From: Paraburkholderia guartelaensis | Lineage (GTDB): Bacteria; Pseudomonadota; Gammaproteobacteria; Burkholderiales; Burkholderiaceae | DNA: 64,000 nucleotides | NCBI RefSeq assembly: GCF_004353905.1 | Contig: NZ_SMOD01000022.1 | Span: forward strand, 1-64,000 | Direction of reading: 5' to 3' | Part shown: piece after piece, positions 1 through 10,009 of the stretch | Layout: each line of letters begins with the position of its first letter | How positions within the stretch are numbered: the first letter of the stretch is position 1 | Position numbers and translations under genes: made by a program | The notes under the pieces: model-generated | Told to the model about the DNA's origin: nothing | Seen by the model: the letters and a program-made list of their open reading frames with translations, nothing else | Databases searched by the model: none

Positions 1-244
1 TGCCGCTCTTGCCGTTGCGCTGGTTGGTCGCGTTCTCGGGCCGCACGGCGCCGGCCGGATAGCCCAGATGGTGTCCAAGTTCGGCGCCCAGCGCCCGCTC
101 GATCAGCGCCTTCTTGAACGCCGCTGAGGCGGCATGCACCGCTTCGGCCGTCATCGGCCCCTTCACGAACTGGTCGATCAGTTCCTTCGGAATGGACGGC
201 AACGCCGTCAGGGCCTCGGGGGACGTCTTGGGTTTGCGTGGCAT
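1..244 (-). CDS. IS256-family (mutator) transposase, N-terminal part, cut by window edge
   Basis: Only the first 81 codons are visible; the gene runs off the left edge. The product begins MPRKPKTSPEALTALP and continues with the run FKKALIERALGAELGHHLGY, then a short stretch ending NQRNGKSG. This is the N-terminal signature of IS256-type DDE transposases, which cut and paste their own element. The ATG is preceded by AAGGAG at good spacing. The catalytic DDE residues lie outside the window, so it cannot be said whether the element is intact. Confidence 0.9.
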   Translation of the reverse strand, partial: MPRKPKTSPEALTALPSIPKELIDQFVKGPMTAEAVHAASAAFKKALIERALGAELGHHLGYPAGAVRPENATNQRNGKSG

Positions 245-298
245 ACATGCTCCTTGAGCTACATGTTATGCCTTACACACAAAATTTATGACAGGCCC
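245..298. mobile_element. Left end of the IS256-type element (probable terminal inverted repeat)
   Basis: Between the transposase start and about position 298 lies an AT-richer non-coding segment. Read toward the transposase it begins GGGCCTGTCATAAATTTTG, which is where a terminal inverted repeat would sit in an IS256-family element. The partner repeat and any 8-9 bp target duplication are outside the window, so the exact boundary is inferred. Confidence 0.5.
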
Positions 299-364
299 TA
301 GGAGTGACGTTCGGACCCGTCAATGTTCGATATGGCGTCCTTGAATATGGACAAAACGCGCCAC

Positions 365-396
365 AAAAAAGTACGGGCCGGTGGAGAACCGGCCCG
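365..396 (-). terminator. Rho-independent terminator, minus strand
   Basis: A perfect 9-bp stem (CGGGCCGGT, 374-382, with ACCGGCCCG, 388-396) and 5-nt loop are followed on the minus strand by GTAC and six T. The nearest upstream minus-strand gene is the DUF4148 gene ending at 807, so the transcript would carry a 3' region of about 410 nt that includes the ACTGC tract. Confidence 0.75.
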
Positions 397-397
397 C

Positions 398-745
398 GCT
401 GGACTGCCTATTGCAACAACGTACTGCCTACTGCGTTCTGCGTACTGCTACTGCACGGCTGCACCTCTCACTGCGCCAGCCAACTTCAACTACCTTCTGC
501 TCTCTGCGTACTGCAACTTCCTGACTGCAACAACTCACCTACTGCGTACTGCGAACTGCAACTTCTACTGCAACCACTCACTGCGTTTTGCAACTGCACC
601 AACTACAACTTCCACTGCAATTTCTCTGCGTACTACCACTGCAACTTCTACCGCAACCACTCACTGCGTATTGCAACTGCAGCAACTGCAACTTCTACTG
701 CGACTCACTGCTCACTTCTGCTGCAACAACTGACTGCGTACAGCG
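398..745. repeat. Degenerate ACTGC/CTGCAACT low-complexity tract
   Basis: About 22 copies of the pentamer ACTGC occur on the plus strand within roughly 340 bp, mixed with CTGCAACTT, CTGCGTACTGC and CACTCACTGCG variants. Larger units are visible: about 44 bp from 555 recurs from 638 (83 bp later) with two mismatches, and a partial third copy starts near 685. Open frames across it encode only Cys/Thr/Ala/Leu-rich low-complexity peptides and are not believable genes. With the flanks (299-806) this fills a 500-bp gene-free stretch. Confidence 0.8.
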
Positions 746-806
746 ACAACTCACTACAGGGGGTAGCTTGCCGGAACCGCCCGAAGCGGCTCCGTTCGGT
801 CAGGAC

Positions 807-1133
807 TTAGTGGCCGAAGTAAATGCGCTGGTTCGGTGCGACTTGCGCCGGTTGCACCGCTGCACCCGACTGCGACGTACCCACTGCCGGTGCGCCGTAA
901 CCGCTGGTGTCGCCGGCGGCGAGCTTTTCCTGGGTCACGCGCGCTTGCGCGGCCTGCAGGTTTTGCGGGTAGTTCACATGGTCAGCCGACGGGTTGTAGC
1001 CAGCGTGCTCGAGTTGAACCAGTTCAGCGCGCACTTGAGCGCGGGTCAGGCCCTGTTCGCTCGACTGGGCGAACGAGATTGCCGGGATGGCAAGAGCGGC
1101 GGCAACGACAACTGCGGGGATAAGCTTGTTCAT
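807..1133 (-). CDS. DUF4148 domain secreted small protein
   Basis: A 108-residue protein starting MNKLIPAVVVAAALAIPA, a clear Sec signal peptide cleaved after SFA. The mature start carries the DUF4148 signature LTRAQVRAELVQLEHAGYNP followed by a tyrosine/proline-rich spacer. The family is abundant and periplasmic in Burkholderia relatives; its function is unknown. GGAGG sits just ahead of this ATG; a longer in-frame extension to 1214 lacks such a site and would bury the signal peptide. The terminator at 365-396 appears to end its transcript. Confidence 0.85.
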   Translation of the reverse strand: MNKLIPAVVVAAALAIPAISFAQSSEQGLTRAQVRAELVQLEHAGYNPSADHVNYPQNLQAAQARVTQEKLAAGDTSGYGAPAVGTSQSGAAVQPAQVAPNQRIYFGH

Positions 1134-1262
1134 GATCGGACCTCCATCTGTTTTATTTCCGCTTCGGAACACCGTGTTCGTCAGCGATTGATTACAGTGT
1201 AGGCGTCCGATCACGCTAGGGAAAACCCTAATTCGTCAAAACACCGTTGCGATTTCGGTAAT

Positions 1263-1292
1263 AAAAAAAGGTGAGTCCTGCGGACTCACCTT
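1263..1292 (-). terminator. Rho-independent terminator of gnd
   Basis: An 11-bp perfect stem (1268-1278 with 1282-1292, core AAGGTGAGTCC) with a 3-nt loop is followed on the minus strand by a run of seven T. It lies 50 bp after the gnd stop codon. Confidence 0.9.
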
Positions 1293-1342
1293 ACGATTCC
1301 AACAAAGACCGCAACGACAATGCGGCCTTCTGTCTTGCGACC

Positions 1343-2755
<1,413 letters not shown>

Positions 2756-2876
2756 GTTGATTCTCCACTTCATTCATTGACGGCGCCGCAACGGGGCGCC
2801 AACCGTGCAAGCATAAGGGAAACGTAGCGGTGCTGCGCGAACGCGCGCATGTGCGCCGGACGTTTGCCGACCTGGC

Positions 2877-3491
2877 TTACTGTTTTCGGAACACGAGGCT
2901 GAAGTTGTTCGCGGGCATCGGCACGCGCGCTTCGCACGCGAAGCCTTGTGCCTGCGCCAGCGCCTCCACTTCCTCCATGTTGCGCACGCCCCACGACGGG
3001 TCGCGCGCGCGCAAGTCGGCGTCGAAGGCCTCGTTGCTCGGCGCCGTATGCGCGCCTTCGCGCCGGTACGGCCCGTAGAGCACGAGCGCTCCACCCGTAG
3101 CAATGCGCGCGCCCGCGCCTTTCATGAGCGCCTCCGCCGCTTCCCACGGCGCGATGTGAATCATGTTGATGCAGACGATGGCGTCCACCGCGTCGATCGG
3201 CCAGGGCTCGCGGCGCACGTCGAGATCGAGCGGCGCGTGCAGGTTGGCGAGACCCGAGTGCTCGCGCCAGGCGTCGATCGAAGCGCGGGCGCGCGCATCC
3301 TGGTCGCTCGGCTGCCACACGAGGTCGGGAAACGCGGCCGCGAAGTGGACGGCATGCTGGCCAGTGCCGCTCGCGATTTCGAGCACCGTGCCCCGCGCGG
3401 GCAGCGCGCCGCGCAACACCGCCAGGATCGGCGCGGCGTTGCGCTCGGCGGCTGGCGCGGACAGGCGTTGGGCGGCTTGCGGTTCGTTCAT
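2877..3491 (-). CDS. DUF938 family SAM-dependent methyltransferase-like protein
   Basis: A 204-residue protein with the class I methyltransferase fold. Motif I is VLEIASGTGQHAVHF, the acidic end of strand 2 follows at QPSDQD, and a motif IV-like CINMIHIAPWEA is present, as is typical of DUF938. The substrate is unknown. GGGAGA precedes MNEPQAA, so this start is preferred to an ATG seven codons upstream. It sits 47 bp after the flavin-reductase-like gene, in the same direction, and may share its transcript. Confidence 0.85.
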   Translation of the reverse strand: MNEPQAAQRLSAPAAERNAAPILAVLRGALPARGTVLEIASGTGQHAVHFAAAFPDLVWQPSDQDARARASIDAWREHSGLANLHAPLDLDVRREPWPIDAVDAIVCINMIHIAPWEAAEALMKGAGARIATGGALVLYGPYRREGAHTAPSNEAFDADLRARDPSWGVRNMEEVEALAQAQGFACEARVPMPANNFSLVFRKQ

Positions 3492-3538
3492 CGTCTTGCG
3501 GTCTCCCGGCATTCAGTTGGCGTTCATTCAGCCTTCAA

Positions 3539-4156
3539 TCAGTACAGCGAGTTCTTGATGCGCTCGACGAGACCGGCTTCGTAAGTCTCGGCGTCGAACG
3601 TCTCGCCATATTGCTCCTCGTTCACGCGGCGCAGCATCTCGCCCGCGCTCGGCAGGTGCGAGCGTTCGACGTGGCGCGACGGGTCCCACAGCTTCGAGCG
3701 CACGATGGCCTTGGAGCAATGGAAGTACACGCTTTCCACGTCGATCACGAGCACCGATCGCGGCGGCTTGTCATCCACGGCGAAGCTCGCGACGAGCGCG
3801 GGATCGGTGCTCACACGGCCACGCCCGTTCACGCGCAGCATCTCGCCCACGCCCGGCACCATGAACAGCAGCCCCACCTGCGACGAGGCCACTACGTTGC
3901 GCAGACTGTCCACGCGATTGTTGCCGGGACGGTCGGGCAGCGCGAGCGTGTGCTCGTCGAGAATGCGCACGAAGCCGGGTGCATCGCCGCGCGGCGAGCA
4001 GTCGAGGCCTTCCGGACCGCCCGTGGCGAGCACGACGAACGGCGAGCTTTCGATGAAGCGCCGGTAATCCGCATTGACGTGATCGATTTCCTTGCGCAAC
4101 GCGCGTTCGTGCGGCGTGCCGTAGTGCGCTTCGAGGTCGGCTAGCGTGGTCAGCAT
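3539..4156 (-). CDS. Pyridoxamine 5'-phosphate oxidase-family FMN-binding protein (MSMEG_1061-like)
   Basis: A 205-residue split-barrel flavoprotein. It carries the family segments SSPFVVLATGGPEGLDCSPRGD and LALPDRPGNNRVDSLRN, the FMN-binding core of PPOX-type putative reductases, and then a C-terminal DPSRHVERSHLPSAGEM. Such proteins bind FMN or F420-like flavins and reduce unknown substrates; the specific role is not known. The frame stays open far upstream, but the sequence before MLTTLADLEAH is antisense-like and low in quality, so this ATG was chosen. It lies 28 bp downstream of the sirtuin gene. Confidence 0.85.
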   Translation of the reverse strand: MLTTLADLEAHYGTPHERALRKEIDHVNADYRRFIESSPFVVLATGGPEGLDCSPRGDAPGFVRILDEHTLALPDRPGNNRVDSLRNVVASSQVGLLFMVPGVGEMLRVNGRGRVSTDPALVASFAVDDKPPRSVLVIDVESVYFHCSKAIVRSKLWDPSRHVERSHLPSAGEMLRRVNEEQYGETFDAETYEAGLVERIKNSLY

Positions 4157-4184
4157 GTCGTCGGTTCCGTGGGGTCGTGGAGTG

Positions 4185-5051
4185 TCAGGGGACGAGGCGC
4201 GCGCCCAGCGCGTCGAGCACGGCGGCGCAGGGGGCTTCGAGTTTGAGGGCGAGGAGCGGGTCGGCGCGCGTCTTGCCCATGTTGATCGCGGCCACGGGTT
4301 TGCCGCGCTGCTGGGCCCAGACGCAGAAGCGGTAGCCCGAGTACACCATGAGCGAGGAGCCGACCACGAGGACGGCGTCGGCCTCGTCGAGCGCGTTCGA
4401 CGCGCTTGCCACGCGCTCGCGCGGCACGTTCTCGCCGAAGAACACCACCGAGGGCTTGAGCATGCCGCCGCACGCGGCGCACGCGGGCACGTGGAAGGCA
4501 TTGGCGCCGTCGAAGTCGAGATGGGCGTCGCCATCGGCGGCGGGTTCCGCGCTCGCACCCGCAATGGCCGGGTTGCGCGCTTCGAGTTCCGGCTGGATCG
4601 AGGCGCGCGAATACTGCGCGCCGCAGTCGAGGCAATGCACGTGCGCGATGCTGCCGTGCAGTTCGATCACGTCGCGGCTGCCCGCGCGCTGATGCAGCCC
4701 GTCCACGTTCTGCGTGACGAGCGTGGGCGCGTAGCCCGCCGCACCGAGGCGCGCGAGCGCGCGGTGCGCGCCATTGGGCTGTGCGAGACCCACCGTGGGC
4801 CAGCCGATCAGGCTGCGCGCCCAGTAGCGGCGCCGCATGCTCTCTGAACCGAGGAATTCCTGCAGCGTGATGGGGGGCGAGCGCTTCCAGGCGCCGTTCT
4901 CATCGCGGTAGCCCGGAATGCCCGAATCCGTGCTGATGCCCGCGCCGGTCAGGACGAACAGGCGCGAATGGCGCTCGACGAACGCCTGCAGCGCGTCGAG
5001 GGCGGCGGCGTCGAAGGCGGGAACGTTGGGAACGAGGATGGATTCGGTCAT
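4185..5051 (-). CDS. Sir2-family NAD-dependent protein deacylase
   Basis: A 288-residue sirtuin. It has the NAD-binding GAGIS (TGAGISTDSGIPGYRD), the TQNVDGLHQRAG motif, and the catalytic histidine in ELHG. Two CxxC pairs for structural zinc are present (HCLDC and ACAAC), as is the GSSLMVYSG segment. Sirtuins remove acyl groups from lysine using NAD. Its length and long insert between the CxxC pairs fit the CobB/class II bacterial group. The ATG at MTESILVPN was chosen over a TTG five codons earlier. It follows the OXLD-type gene by 21 bp and precedes the PPOX-like gene in the same direction, so a small operon is likely. Confidence 0.93.
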   Translation of the reverse strand: MTESILVPNVPAFDAAALDALQAFVERHSRLFVLTGAGISTDSGIPGYRDENGAWKRSPPITLQEFLGSESMRRRYWARSLIGWPTVGLAQPNGAHRALARLGAAGYAPTLVTQNVDGLHQRAGSRDVIELHGSIAHVHCLDCGAQYSRASIQPELEARNPAIAGASAEPAADGDAHLDFDGANAFHVPACAACGGMLKPSVVFFGENVPRERVASASNALDEADAVLVVGSSLMVYSGYRFCVWAQQRGKPVAAINMGKTRADPLLALKLEAPCAAVLDALGARLVP

Positions 5052-5072
5052 GGCGGCAGGCAGCAATGCAGG

Positions 5073-5333
5073 TCAGCGCGAGGGCTTGCCGCCCGACGGC
5101 GCGGCCGATGGCGAAGCCGGTTTTGCGGCTTGCTTGCGCGCGGCTTTCGCCTGCGCCTGCCGTTCGGCTTCACGCGCCTCCCACGCGGCCAGCGCGGCGC
5201 GGTACCGGCCGTACTCCTCGTCGTACAGATCGAAGATGCACGGGTCGCAGCCGCTATGGCAGCAGTCGTCGTTATCGGGGCATACGGGCGGCTGAGGACG
5301 CGGATCATCGTCCGGACGCGGGGGCAAAGACAT
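5073..5333 (-). CDS. Oxidoreductase-like (OXLD1-type) small cysteine-rich protein
   Basis: An 86-residue protein with the pattern PPVCPDNDDCCHSGCDPCIFDLYDEEYGRYRAAL split over residues 15-47, the hallmark of the Oxidored-like family (small domain with a CC..GC..C cluster). The rest is an Ala/Lys-rich tail probably forming a charged helix. The biochemical role is not known. It is first in the run leading to the sirtuin gene. Confidence 0.8.
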   Translation of the reverse strand: MSLPPRPDDDPRPQPPVCPDNDDCCHSGCDPCIFDLYDEEYGRYRAALAAWEAREAERQAQAKAARKQAAKPASPSAAPSGGKPSR

Positions 5334-5419
5334 GGGCGCTCGGGCGTCGTAGTGGTTCAGCGGCCAGTATACGGGACGCGGCGGCCGAGCGTGCGGCAGC
5401 GCCCGCCCGGCCTATGGGC

Positions 5420-6184
5420 TTAGCCGCGACCTACGAACGGCATCTTCGTCGCCATGATCGTCATAAACTGCACGTTCGCTTCGAGCGGCAGTTGTGCCAT
5501 GTGCAGCAGCGCGTCGGCCACGAGTTCCACATCCATCAGCGGCTCGACGGCAATCTCGCCGTTCGCCTGCGGCACGCCGCGCGCCATGCGCTCGGCCATC
5601 TCGGTCGCCGCGTTGCCGATGTCGATCTGCCCGCACGCAATGTCGTAGCGCCGGCCATCGAGCGACACGGTTTTCGTCAGGCCCGTGATGGCGTGCTTGG
5701 TGGCCGTGTAGGCGGCGCTGAACGGGCGCGGCGCGTGCGCCGAAATCGAGCCGTTGTTGATGATGCGCCCGCCTCGCGGCGTCTGCCGCTTCATGAGCCC
5801 GAACGCCGCGCGCGTGCACAGGAACACGCCGGTGAGGTTCGTATCGACCACGGCGCGCCAGTCGTCCACGGAAAGCTCGTCGATGTCCACGGCCGGCGCG
5901 TTGCGGCCCGCGTTGTTGAAGAGCAGGTCGAGCCGGCCATAGCGCGTGCGGATCGTCTCGAAGAGCGCCTCGACGGCCGCCGCGTCGGTCACGTCGCAAG
6001 GCGCCGCCAGCGCCTCTTCGCCGCGCGCGCGAGCCTCGTTGGCGAGCGCTTCGAGCGGCGCAGCCCGCCGCCCCGCCAGCACGACGGCGAAGCCGTTGGC
6101 CAGCAGCCTGCGCGCGCACGCGCGGCCAATGCCGCTGCCCGCGCCCGTCACCAGTGCGATCTTGCGTTGTTCGGTATCACTCAT
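5420..6184 (-). CDS. Short-chain dehydrogenase/reductase
   Basis: A 254-residue classical SDR. It has the cofactor motif TGAGSGIGRA near the N-terminus, NNAG in strand 4, a serine in NNGSISAHA and the catalytic YTATK. The residue after strand 2 is arginine (LAGRRAA), which favours NADP. The substrate cannot be told from sequence. GAGG precedes the ATG. It is 27 bp after the solute-binding protein gene in the same direction, so the two may be co-transcribed. Confidence 0.88.
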   Translation of the reverse strand: MSDTEQRKIALVTGAGSGIGRACARRLLANGFAVVLAGRRAAPLEALANEARARGEEALAAPCDVTDAAAVEALFETIRTRYGRLDLLFNNAGRNAPAVDIDELSVDDWRAVVDTNLTGVFLCTRAAFGLMKRQTPRGGRIINNGSISAHAPRPFSAAYTATKHAITGLTKTVSLDGRRYDIACGQIDIGNAATEMAERMARGVPQANGEIAVEPLMDVELVADALLHMAQLPLEANVQFMTIMATKMPFVGRG

Positions 6185-6211
6185 CGTTGCCTCTTTCTTT
6201 CGGTTGAGCCT

Positions 6212-7204
6212 TCAATCGAGCGGCTGGTCGTTGGGATTCGCGAAAAGCGCCTTCATCGGCTCCGACATCGGATAGTCGAGATTCACGCCCGCAGGCGGAA
6301 TGGGCGACTCGAACCAGCGCCGGTAGAGCGCGAGCCCCTCGTCCGAGCGCTCCATCTTCGCGATGGTGTCGTCGGCAATGCGCTTGAAGGCGGTGTCGCC
6401 GCGCCGGAACATGCAGCCATACACTTCCGACCTGGCCGGGCTGCCGACGATCGCAAAAGCGTGCGCGTCGTTCAGGTTACGCGCGCTTTGCGCGACGGGC
6501 GCACCCGGCGTTTCGCTCGCCATGTAGCCGGTCGCGAGCGCGGCGTGCAGCAGCGGCTCGTCCATCACGAAGGCAACGGCGCGCCCCGAGCGCACGGCTT
6601 CGACGGAGTCGCCGTGAGTCTTCGCGACGATGATGTGCATGTTCATCGCACGCTCCATGTTCCAGCGGCGCAGCAGGCGCTCTTCCGACGTGCCTGCGGT
6701 CGTGACCACCGTGCGGCCCGCGAGATCGCCGAAGTCCTTGACCGGCGAGCCGCGCTTCACGAGCATGCGCACGCCGTACTCGAAGATGCTGTCGGAGAAC
6801 GCCACGTCGTTCTCGCGCTCACGCGTATGCGTCGTGGTGCTGCATTCGAGATCGATCGTGCCGTTCTGCACGAGCGTGATGCGGTTCTGCGGCGTGACGA
6901 CGAGTTCGCGCACGCGCAGTTCGGGAAGCTTGAGCGTTTCGCGCACGTTATCCACGATGCGCTGGGTGATCTCGTAAGAGTAGCCCGTTGCGTGCTCGCC
7001 GCCGGCCATATAGGAAAACGGCACGGTGGCTTCGCGCACGCCGATGACGATCGTCCCGGTGTCGCGAATCTTGCGCAGTGTGGGGCTTTCCAGTTCATCG
7101 GCATGCACCGCGCCTGCAGACATGCAGACGCACACGAGCGCAACGTAGCGCATATGGCCGCGCAGCATTCTGGCGATACCCACCGGCTTTGACTCGCGCT
7201 TCAA
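6212..7204 (-). CDS. Family-3 (amino-acid type) ABC transporter periplasmic binding protein
   Basis: A 330-residue secreted protein. A signal peptide (ALVCVCMSAGAVHA) is followed by the family-3 opening TLRKIRDTGTIVIGVREATVPFSY, then the DLECSTTTHTRERE segment typical of glutamate/aspartate-type receptors. No permease or ATPase gene lies nearby, so it is an orphan receptor here. The start is TTG at 7204, supported by GGGGAG six bases upstream; an ATG at 7153 (MRYVALVC) would also give a signal peptide. The ligand is inferred from family only. Confidence 0.85.
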   Translation of the reverse strand: MKRESKPVGIARMLRGHMRYVALVCVCMSAGAVHADELESPTLRKIRDTGTIVIGVREATVPFSYMAGGEHATGYSYEITQRIVDNVRETLKLPELRVRELVVTPQNRITLVQNGTIDLECSTTTHTRERENDVAFSDSIFEYGVRMLVKRGSPVKDFGDLAGRTVVTTAGTSEERLLRRWNMERAMNMHIIVAKTHGDSVEAVRSGRAVAFVMDEPLLHAALATGYMASETPGAPVAQSARNLNDAHAFAIVGSPARSEVYGCMFRRGDTAFKRIADDTIAKMERSDEGLALYRRWFESPIPPAGVNLDYPMSEPMKALFANPNDQPLD

Positions 7205-7335
7205 CCGTGTCTCCCCTGGATCTCTCGTTCGTTCGCATGAAGCGCACGCTCAGCGGCGCTCCGCTCCTGCGCGCGATTGTACCGGCGGCCCGTCTCGGCT
7301 CGCATCATGCGACCTTGGCTTCCGTGTCCGGGCGC

Positions 7336-8229
7336 TCACGCCGTGCACGTGTCGGCGAGGCAGCCGCGCAGCACCTCCACGAACGCGTGGCCTGCCTGCG
7401 AGTCCATGCCGCCTTCGCGCCACATGGCGAACACACCGACCGTGAGCGCCGGTTCGACGCGCCGGATCGCCACCGGCTCGCCCGCCCCGCGCGCGCTGAG
7501 TTCGTCGAGCAGCACGCGGCCTATGCCACGCGCCGCGAGTGCGCGCGCCACGTGCCACGTCTGCGCCTCGACGGCCGCGAGCCGGTCATCCACGCCTTCG
7601 GCTTCGAGCAGATTGCCGATCGCCTCGCCAAGCGGATCGACGTTGCCGATGCTGATCCATTCGCCATCGACCAGATCGCGCAACGCGAGCGGCGCATGTT
7701 CCGGCGTGGGGTCGTCGGGCGGCGCGACGCAGACCACGGCCGTGCGCGCCAGTTCGACCGCGGCAATGCCGGGCCGCGCGGGCGGATTGAGCGCAACGCC
7801 CAGATCGAGTTCGCGCGTGAGCAGCGCGTTGAGCAGCTCGGCGGTGTGGCGCGTCTGAATCTTGAGCGACACATCGGGATAGCCCGCGCGAAACGTCTGC
7901 ACGGCAGCCGGTATCAAGCTCATGCCGAGGCTCGGCAAACAGCCGATGCGCAACAGCCCTTGCGGGCGCAGCGCGAGATTGCGCGCGAGATCGCGAATGC
8001 TGTCGAGGTTCGATTGCAGCTTCTGCGTTTCGGCGAACAGCAATTCGGCCTCGCGCGTGGGCTGCAGGCGGCCGTGCGCGCGGCTGAAGAGCTTGAGGCC
8101 CGCACTGCGCTCCGCATGCGCGAGCACCTTGCTGACCGCGGGCTGCGAAACGCACAGCAGCTCGGCCGCCTTGGAGAGCGAGCCGGTGCGCATGATCGCG
8201 TGAAAGACTTCGATATGACGTAGACGCAT
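7336..8229 (-). CDS. LysR-family transcriptional regulator
   Basis: A 297-residue protein. The winged-helix N-terminus reads MRLRHIEVFHAIMRTGSLS and continues with SQPAVSKVLAHAE, followed by a periplasmic-binding-like effector domain. The opening resembles regulators of amino-acid and opine uptake. Start candidates at 8247 and 8262 exist, but none has a clear ribosome site, so the conventional family start was used. It lies just upstream of the family-3 binding protein gene in the same direction and may control it; that link is inferred from position. Confidence 0.9.
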   Translation of the reverse strand: MRLRHIEVFHAIMRTGSLSKAAELLCVSQPAVSKVLAHAERSAGLKLFSRAHGRLQPTREAELLFAETQKLQSNLDSIRDLARNLALRPQGLLRIGCLPSLGMSLIPAAVQTFRAGYPDVSLKIQTRHTAELLNALLTRELDLGVALNPPARPGIAAVELARTAVVCVAPPDDPTPEHAPLALRDLVDGEWISIGNVDPLGEAIGNLLEAEGVDDRLAAVEAQTWHVARALAARGIGRVLLDELSARGAGEPVAIRRVEPALTVGVFAMWREGGMDSQAGHAFVEVLRGCLADTCTA

Positions 8230-8341
8230 GGGGCGCGTGCCGTGCATGCGTACTAGGCTCATGCGCGGCGCGATGAAAGAAAAGCGCAAGGATAGCGCGT
8301 TCGGCTGCGCGCTTCGCCTGCAAGTTCGACTCAGGCTTTGC

Positions 8342-9751
8342 TCATACGCGGAAATCGGCGGCCATGTCGTCGTCGCTGCGCGCGACGATCGCGCCGCTGC
8401 GCGCGGCCTTGAGGAACACGTCGTAATCGCGCTCCACCTGGTCGGCATAGCTGAATGCGTAGGCCGTGAGCGCCTCCGCGAACTGGTCGCTGCGGCCAAT
8501 GTACGAAGAGATTTCAATGGCGGCGCTGCCCGACTTCGCGTGGGCGCGCGCGAGCGCCCAGCCGCACAAACGCGCATAGCCGCAGAGCAGCGTGCTGTCG
8601 AGCAACTGGAGATCGACTGAGAGCTTCATGTCGCGCAACTGGCGCACGTAGAAATGACGCCCGTTGGGCCCCGTGGTCCAGCCAAGGAAAATATCGCTCG
8701 CCGCCTGCAATAGCCGCTGGCCGCGCACGACGCGCGCGCCTTCGTGCTTGATCGAAGGCGACTTGAAGTACTGCGAAACGACCGAGCGACGCGCCTCTTT
8801 CACCTGCAGGAAAAGCGGCTTCTCGTGATGATCGACGAGCAGCATCACGAGGCAGCGCGTGCCCACGCTGCCCACGCCCACCACCTTGAACACCAGGTCC
8901 TGAATCGCGAAGTGATCGAGCAGTTCGCGCCGGTCGGGTGAAAGTGTCTTCGCGTAATCCTCGTACATGGGTTCGATCAACGTGCGCCAGTCGCCAAGCG
9001 TGAACCAGTCGTCTTCGGGTTCGAACAGCGTGTTGACGCCGTGCACGTGAAAGAGCGCGGGCGGAGCGTCGTGAATCGTCCAGTGGTCGCCATCGCGCTC
9101 CGCGAGCTTTTCGAGCAGGTTCTCGTGCGTGCGATTCGCGGCCTTCTCCATGCCGCGCCGGATCAGGCGACGGCCTTCGGGCGTGAGCGCGGTTTCGACC
9201 ATGCGATCGAAGGTGATTTTGTCGTACCAGAGATCGAGCGCGCCGTACTCCGCGTACTGGCGCAGGCGGTCGCGATAGCTGGTCACGGCCGTCATCACCA
9301 GTTCCTCCGCGACGCCGCGCGAGTAGCGCATGTGCCGCGCCGCCACGACGAAGCTCGCCACGAGGCGTTTCACGTCCCACTCCCACGGGCCAGGCGCGAC
9401 CTCGTCGAAGTCGTTGAGATCGAACACGAGCTGGCGCTCGGGCGTGGCGAAGGCGCCGAAGTTCAGCAGATGCGCATCGCCGCAAATCTCCATCGTCATG
9501 CCGGTGTTGGGCACGCCCGCAAGATCGTGCGCCTGGAGGATCGCGCTGCCGCGAAAGAACGTGAAGGGCGAGACGATCATGCGACCATAGCGCAGCTGCA
9601 CGAGGTTCGGCACGCGGCCTTCGCTGCTCAAGCGCAGCAATGCGAGCGGATCGCGCTTGATGGTGCCGGTTTCCTTGTGGCTCGAACGTTTCGAGCGTTC
9701 GCGCGCGGCACGCCCGGCCGCCTCGCGATCAGCAACGGTGCTCCCATTCAT
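8342..9751 (-). CDS. DUF2252 family protein
   Basis: A 469-residue protein. The DUF2252 blocks are present: RYGRMIVSPFTFFRGSA, then CGDAHLLNFGAF, FDLNDFDEVAPGP, and VGVGSVGTRC. The family is distantly kinase-like (CGDAHLLNFG resembles the aminoglycoside-phosphotransferase HGD..N segment), but no function is established. GGAGAAGG precedes the ATG. It is transcribed divergently from gltS across a 258-bp gap. Confidence 0.9.
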   Translation of the reverse strand: MNGSTVADREAAGRAARERSKRSSHKETGTIKRDPLALLRLSSEGRVPNLVQLRYGRMIVSPFTFFRGSAILQAHDLAGVPNTGMTMEICGDAHLLNFGAFATPERQLVFDLNDFDEVAPGPWEWDVKRLVASFVVAARHMRYSRGVAEELVMTAVTSYRDRLRQYAEYGALDLWYDKITFDRMVETALTPEGRRLIRRGMEKAANRTHENLLEKLAERDGDHWTIHDAPPALFHVHGVNTLFEPEDDWFTLGDWRTLIEPMYEDYAKTLSPDRRELLDHFAIQDLVFKVVGVGSVGTRCLVMLLVDHHEKPLFLQVKEARRSVVSQYFKSPSIKHEGARVVRGQRLLQAASDIFLGWTTGPNGRHFYVRQLRDMKLSVDLQLLDSTLLCGYARLCGWALARAHAKSGSAAIEISSYIGRSDQFAEALTAYAFSYADQVERDYDVFLKAARSGAIVARSDDDMAADFRV

Positions 9752-10009
9752 GACCTTCTCCGGTTCTTGTACGGTCTCGCGCCAGCGTGGCGATCGGGGA
9801 AATGCGGGGATATTCGTCCTGCATGCGCGGCGGCCTTCGGCCCGTGAATGCCTGCCTATTTAAACGTGGGGCCCCGTTTCGTGCAAGCCACGTGGCCGAA
9901 ACCGGCGCCTGGCTGCGCACCATGCGCGCAGCCCGCAAGCGGCTGGTGTACCGTGCGCGAAAGACGCGACGCCTGCCTTGCACCTTCGCCACCCCGCCGG
10001 ACATACGCC

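Noticed and set aside
398..745. CRISPR array
   Set aside because: The repeats are short, degenerate and not regularly spaced, there are no unique spacers of constant length, and no cas genes are near.
304..1202. Several long plus-strand open frames through the ACTGC tract and over the DUF4148 gene
   Set aside because: They encode Cys/Thr/Leu-rich low-complexity peptides, have no ribosome sites, and the right-hand part is antisense to a clear signal-peptide protein.
5066..7192. 708-codon plus-strand frame
   Set aside because: It spans the antisense of four recognisable minus-strand genes and has an Arg/His/Ala-rich composition typical of shadows.
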